Source: Streptomyces spiroverticillatus
Lineage (GTDB): Bacteria > Actinomycetota > Actinomycetes > Streptomycetales > Streptomycetaceae
Assembly: GCA_014650415.1 (NCBI GenBank)
Contig: BMUX01000009.1
Coordinates: forward strand, 124,001 to 188,000
DNA: 64,000 nucleotides
Direction of reading: 5' to 3'
Under the pieces are notes generated by a model, which ran no database searches, was not told the DNA's origin, and saw only the letters and a list, made by a program, of their open reading frames with translations. The translations under genes and the position numbers were made by a program. Of the stretch, positions 60,532 to 64,000 are shown piece after piece (within the stretch, counting starts at the first letter, position 1; each line of letters starts with the position of its first letter).

Positions 60532-61680
60532 ATGCCGGGACTCAAGGACGCGACTGCGATAGTCGGCATCGGGCAGACCGAGTTCGCCAAGCAACTCACC
60601 GCGAGTGAGAAGGAGTTGGCATGTCGGGCCATTCTCGCTGCGCTGGACGACGCGGGCATCGACCCCTCCGAGGTCGACGGGTTCGCCTCGTACACCATGG
60701 AGGAGACCGACGAGGTCGAGGTCGCGAAGGCGGTCGGGGTCGGGGATCTGACGTTCTTCTCCAAGGTCGGCTTCGGGGGCGGGGGTTCGTGCGCGACCGT
60801 CGGGCACCTCGCCTCCGCCATCGCGACCGGGCAGGCGAGCGTCGGCGTCGCCTGGCGGTCGCGGAAGCGGGGCAGCGGGCCGCGCCCCTGGAAGAACACC
60901 ACCGTCCAACTCCCCACCCCCGCCCAGTGGACCCGCCCCTTCGGCCTCCTGCGGCCCGCCGACGAGATCGGCATGCTGGCCCGCCGGTACATGCACGAGT
61001 ACGGCGCCACCCGCGACCACCTCTTCAACGTCGCCCTCGCCTGCCGCAACCGGGCGAATCAGAATCCGGCCGCGATGATGCACGAGCGACCGCTGACCCG
61101 CGACATGTACATGAACGCCCGCTGGATCAGCGAGCCGCTCTGCCTCTTCGACAACTGCCTGGAGACGGACGGGGCGTTGGCGTGCGTCATCGTCTCCGCC
61201 GAGCGGGCCCGGGACTGCCGGCGCAAGCCCGTGTACGTCCACTCCGCCGCCCAGGGGCTGCCCGCCCAGCACCACGGCATGGTCAACTACTGGAACGACG
61301 ACCCGCTGACCGGGCCTGCCTGGACCGCCGCCCGACACCTGTGGAAACAGGCCGACTTCGGGCCGGAGGACGTGGACGTGGCGCAGATATACGACGCGTT
61401 CACGCCGCTCATCCCGCTGTCGCTGGAGGGGTACGGCTTCTGCGGGCGCGGCGAAGGGGCCGCGTTCACGGAGGGCGGGGCGCTGGAGAGCGGCGGGCGA
61501 CTGCCGATCAACACCGGCGGGGGCGGGCTGAGCGAGGCGTACGTCCACGGCTTCAACCTCATCAACGAGGGCGTGAAACAGCTCCGCGGCACCTCCACCG
61601 CCCAGGTCCCGAACGCCTCCACCTGCTTGGTCACGGCGGGCGAGGGCGTACCGACGTCCGCCCTTCTGCTGAGGAGTTGA
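60532..61680 (+). CDS. Lipid-transfer protein/thiolase-fold protein (Ltp2-like)
   Basis: 382 aa from ATG 60532. It opens with ATAIVGIGQTEFAKQL and has a long thiolase fold (GGGGSCATVGHLASAIATGQ; LFDNCLETDGALACVIVSAE). In place of the usual thiolase Cys and HGHP loop it has YDAFTPLIPLSLEG and NTGGGGLSEAYVHGFN, as in Ltp2-type retro-aldolases that use Tyr residues. These need a DUF35 partner, which is the next gene. It probably cleaves a carbon chain of an acyl-CoA, removing propionyl- or acetyl-CoA. Confidence 0.92.
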   Translation: MPGLKDATAIVGIGQTEFAKQLTASEKELACRAILAALDDAGIDPSEVDGFASYTMEETDEVEVAKAVGVGDLTFFSKVGFGGGGSCATVGHLASAIATGQASVGVAWRSRKRGSGPRPWKNTTVQLPTPAQWTRPFGLLRPADEIGMLARRYMHEYGATRDHLFNVALACRNRANQNPAAMMHERPLTRDMYMNARWISEPLCLFDNCLETDGALACVIVSAERARDCRRKPVYVHSAAQGLPAQHHGMVNYWNDDPLTGPAWTAARHLWKQADFGPEDVDVAQIYDAFTPLIPLSLEGYGFCGRGEGAAFTEGGALESGGRLPINTGGGGLSEAYVHGFNLINEGVKQLRGTSTAQVPNASTCLVTAGEGVPTSALLLRS

Positions 61681-61690
61681 GAACATCCCC

Positions 61691-62131
61691 ATGACCGACG
61701 CCCTCCTCTCCCCCGCCGTCGACCCCGACGGCGCCCCCTTCTGGGAGTACGCCGCCCGCGGCGAACTCCGCGTCCAGGCCTGCACCCCCTGCGGTGAACT
61801 CCGCTTCCCGCCCCGCCCGTGCTGCCCGCACTGCCACTCCTTCGACTCTGAGTGGCGACCGATGAGCGGGCGCGGCACGATCTGGTCGTACGTCGTCCCG
61901 CACCCGCCCCTCCTCCCCGCCTACGCGGCGCAGGCCCCGTACAACGCGGTGATCGTGGAGCTGGCGGATGCCCCCCGCATCCGTCTCGTCGGCAATGTCG
62001 TCGCCTCCGCCGACGCCGCCCTCGACTCGGTCGACCCGGCCCGGCTGCGGATCGGGGCCCGGGTGCGCGTGGCCTTCGGGAAGCTGCCCGACGGCACGAC
62101 GGTCCCGCGCTGGCTGCTGGAGCGGCCATGA
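61691..62131 (+). CDS. Zn-ribbon OB-fold (DUF35) protein
   Basis: 146 aa from ATG 61691, GAGGAG upstream. The rubredoxin-like zinc ribbon has CTPCGELRFPPRPCCPHC (about residues 31-48), then an OB-fold with SGRGTIWSYVVPHPP. DUF35 proteins bind CoA esters and pair with Ltp2/thiolase-like enzymes. Its stop overlaps the start of the enoyl-CoA hydratase (ATGA). Confidence 0.93.
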   Translation: MTDALLSPAVDPDGAPFWEYAARGELRVQACTPCGELRFPPRPCCPHCHSFDSEWRPMSGRGTIWSYVVPHPPLLPAYAAQAPYNAVIVELADAPRIRLVGNVVASADAALDSVDPARLRIGARVRVAFGKLPDGTTVPRWLLERP

Positions 62132-62907
62132 CCACCACGACCGTACGACTGGAACGCGACAAGGAGAGCGGGGTCGCGGTCGTCACCCTCGACCGCGAGG
62201 CGAAGCTGAACGCCATCGACCTGGACATGGCTGCCGAACTGGCCGCCGCCTGGTGCGAGTTGCGCTTCGACGACACCGTGCGGGCGGTCGTCCTGACCGG
62301 CGCCGGCGCCCGCGCCTTCTGCACCGGCATCGACCGCTCGGTCGACGTGCCGCAGCCCTCGTCCCCGTACTCGATCGACGACCCCCTCCTCACCATCGGC
62401 CCGAAGGCCAACGACCTCTGGAAGCCGGTCGTCGCGGCGGTGCGCGGGATGGCGTGCGGCGGGGCGTTCTACCTGCTGGGCGAGGCGGAGTTCGTGGTGG
62501 CGGGCGAGAGCGCGGCCTTCTTCGACCCGCACACGACGTACGGCATGGTCAGCGCGTACGAGACGGCCCTGCTGGCCCAGCGGATGCCGTACGGGGAAGT
62601 GGCCCGCATGGCGCTGATGGGCACGGCCGAGCGGATGTCGGCGCGGCGGGCGTACGAGGTCGGGTTCGTGTCCGAACTGACGCCGGAAGGCGAGGAGTTG
62701 GCTGCTGCGGTGCGATCGGCGGAAGTGATCGCCGGATATCCGACGGAGGCCGTGCAGGGGACGGTCCGTGCGGTGTGGGCGACCAGGGAGGCGGCGCGCG
62801 CGCAGGCCTACGCACAGGCGCCGCACCTGATCGCGCTGGGGAATCTGCCTCCGGAGCGCCAGGCGGAGCTGTTCGGGAAGCGGGGGGCGGACTTCCGGAT
62901 CCGCTGA
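62128..62907 (+). CDS. Enoyl-CoA hydratase/isomerase family protein
   Basis: 259 aa from ATG 62128. Crotonase fold: VAVVTLDREAKLNAIDLDM, the oxyanion pair in GARAFCTGIDR and AVRGMACGGAFYLLGEAEF, and a helical C-terminus. The catalytic Glu positions of classical ECH are not clearly both present, so it may hydrate, isomerise or hydrolyse. It is the last of the three coupled genes in the operon that starts at 60532. Confidence 0.9.
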   Translation: MTTTTVRLERDKESGVAVVTLDREAKLNAIDLDMAAELAAAWCELRFDDTVRAVVLTGAGARAFCTGIDRSVDVPQPSSPYSIDDPLLTIGPKANDLWKPVVAAVRGMACGGAFYLLGEAEFVVAGESAAFFDPHTTYGMVSAYETALLAQRMPYGEVARMALMGTAERMSARRAYEVGFVSELTPEGEELAAAVRSAEVIAGYPTEAVQGTVRAVWATREAARAQAYAQAPHLIALGNLPPERQAELFGKRGADFRIR

Positions 62908-62945
62908 GCCAGGACCCGGACAACACCCCCGGGGCCGCCCGCGAA

Positions 62946-62968
62946 TTGTTCGCATCGAATGCGAACAA
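62946..62968. promoter_or_regulatory. Operator 1 before DUF1648 gene
   Basis: Perfect 23-bp palindrome, arms TTGTTCGCAT and ATGCGAACAA around CGA. It reads TTGTTC-N11-GAACAA. Confidence 0.7.
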
Positions 62969-62982
62969 CCCTTCCCCCACCT

Positions 62983-63013
62983 CCAGTTGTTCTACTACTA
63001 TGCGAACAACTGG
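62983..63013. promoter_or_regulatory. Operator 2 before DUF1648 gene
   Basis: Arms CCAGTTGTTC and GAACAACTGG with 11 bp between, again TTGTTC-N11-GAACAA. It is 41 bp from operator 1, about four helical turns, and overlaps the ribosome-binding site (TGGAGG) of the DUF1648 gene at 63023. Confidence 0.7.
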
Positions 63014-63022
63014 AGGTTCATC

Positions 63023-64000
63023 ATGGCATTACGCAGCAGCATCCGCATGAGTCCGGCCCGACTGCGCCTCACGGCGCTCACCGTCGCCCCCTTCTTCCTG
63101 GCCCTGGCCGTCTACGTCACGACGTTCGCCGTGCTCCACGACGACCTGCCCGACCCCCTGGCCACCCACTACGACACCTCCGGCGCCCCCAACGGCTACG
63201 TCGGGCGCAGCACCGTGCTGTTCGTCGGCACCGGCCTGCTGTTCCTGCTCGGTACGGTCTGGACCTGGTGCAGCGTGGGCAGGGCCGCGCCGACCGGCCG
63301 GATCGGCGTGTGGGCCATGCCCGCCGGCGGCTGGGGCGTCGCCGCCTTCCTGGGGACGGTCCTGACCTCGATGCTCCACGCCAACGCCGGACCGGGCGAC
63401 GGCTCCGCGGCCCGCTTCCCCGGCTGGTACTTGGCGGTGGCACTGGGTGCGGCAGCCGTCGCGGCCGTGCTGGGCGCACTGGCCACCCGGGCGATCGTGG
63501 GCTCCGTACCGCCGGGCCGCGTCCCGGAGACACCGCCGGGCGGCACCCCGGACCGGATCGACCTCGCCGCGAACGAGGTGGCGAGCTGGGCGCGCGGGCT
63601 CGCCCCCTGGACGATGGTGCTGGCCGGGCTGCTCACGCTGGCGGGCGGGGTGCTCGCCTGGGTGGTTACGGACTGGCGGGTGTTCGCTCCGCTGTTCCTG
63701 CTCGGGCTCGCGGCGTTGCTGCTCGCCTCGGCGTACGTCACGGTGGACCGCCGGGGGCTGACCGTCGCCCCGGCGCTGCTGCCCTGGCCCGCGATACGCA
63801 TCCCGCTGAGCGGCATCACCGAGGTGTCCAGCCGTAGGATCAGCCCGACCACCGACTTCGGCGGCTGGGGCTACCGGGTGCGGGCGCACCGCACCGGCCT
63901 GGTCACCCGCTCCGGCGACGCCCTGGTCGTACGGCGCAGGAGCGGGCGGGAGTTCGTGGTCACCGTGGACGACGCGGCCACCGGGGCCGCGCTGCTCGCC
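63023..64000 (+). CDS. DUF1648 membrane protein (3' truncated by window)
   Basis: ATG 63023 with TGGAGG upstream; 326 codons are visible without a stop. Early motif LPDPLATHYDTSGAPNGYVG is the DUF1648 core. Several membrane spans follow (TVAPFFLALAVYVTTFAVLH, LFVGTGLLFLLGTVWTW, YLAVALGAAAVAAVLGALA, MVLAGLLTLAGGVLAW and others), then a cytoplasmic-looking segment (LTVAPALLPWPAIRIPLSG). In Streptomyces such genes are often paired with a short GntR regulator; here it would lie beyond the window. Two strong operators precede it. Confidence 0.85.
   Translation, partial: MALRSSIRMSPARLRLTALTVAPFFLALAVYVTTFAVLHDDLPDPLATHYDTSGAPNGYVGRSTVLFVGTGLLFLLGTVWTWCSVGRAAPTGRIGVWAMPAGGWGVAAFLGTVLTSMLHANAGPGDGSAARFPGWYLAVALGAAAVAAVLGALATRAIVGSVPPGRVPETPPGGTPDRIDLAANEVASWARGLAPWTMVLAGLLTLAGGVLAWVVTDWRVFAPLFLLGLAALLLASAYVTVDRRGLTVAPALLPWPAIRIPLSGITEVSSRRISPTTDFGGWGYRVRAHRTGLVTRSGDALVVRRRSGREFVVTVDDAATGAALLA

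Overview
This 64 kb window is high-GC actinobacterial chromosome, almost certainly from a Streptomyces. The signs are strong G/C bias at third codon positions, frequent GTG starts, an Scr1-type XRE/DUF397 pair, a SARP/AfsR-like regulator, a subtilisin-inhibitor gene, paired GntR/UTRA regulators and coenzyme F420 biosynthesis. I see no rRNA, CRISPR array, transposase or integrase. One tRNA is present. It reads as ordinary chromosome with accessory patches.

Layout. 1-3.5 kb: end of a surface-glycan gene, then a glycosyltransferase-Stealth fusion, then tRNA-Arg(CCT). 3.6-7.3 kb: two unknown genes, a DEAD-box RNA helicase and a cold-shock protein, all on the minus strand. 7.6-15.2 kb: a secreted DUF4855 protein, a D-Ala-D-Ala carboxypeptidase with a huge acidic N-terminus, a GPP34 protein, and an Scr1-like regulator with its DUF397 partner. 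15.3-23.3 kb: an unknown gene divergent from an SDR, an ADP-ribosylglycohydrolase homologue lacking its metal ligands, a flotillin/NfeD operon and fbiC. 23.4-34.5 kb: secreted and membrane proteins (SSI-like inhibitor, F420-type oxidoreductase, PHP hydrolase, amino-acid permease), a broken ADP-ribosyltransferase/LGFP gene, a TetR regulator and an M19-like/discoidin protein. 34.6-37.9 kb: a coupled operon of tiny genes facing two coupled GntR/UTRA genes, then an HTH/zinc-knuckle protein. 37.8-44.6 kb: minus-strand catabolic genes (aldehyde dehydrogenase, D-aminoacylase, two LLM oxidoreductases, SDR). 44.8-49.6 kb: DUF1232, imine-reductase-like, HigBA-like pair, truncated sigma factor, second cold-shock protein, MerR-like protein and a 780-bp non-coding region. 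49.6-58.7 kb: a PQQ-propeller membrane protein, an amidohydrolase, a 978-aa SARP with three small downstream genes, and a VapBC-like pair. 58.8-64 kb: acyl-CoA synthetase divergent from lipid-transfer thiolase/DUF35/enoyl-CoA hydratase, then a DUF1648 membrane protein cut by the window end.

Three cross-cutting patterns stand out. (1) A palindrome of the form CTGACG-N3-CGTCAG occurs eight times, upstream of the SDR, LLM, amidohydrolase and acyl-CoA genes, which suggests a dispersed lipid/acid catabolic regulon; fbiC may supply F420 to some of its oxidoreductases. (2) Two families of palindromic repeats sit mainly where genes converge. (3) The most novel-looking locus is 53.7-57.9 kb: a SARP followed by two small proteins built from repeated D-x-H-A-T motifs, one secreted and one not.
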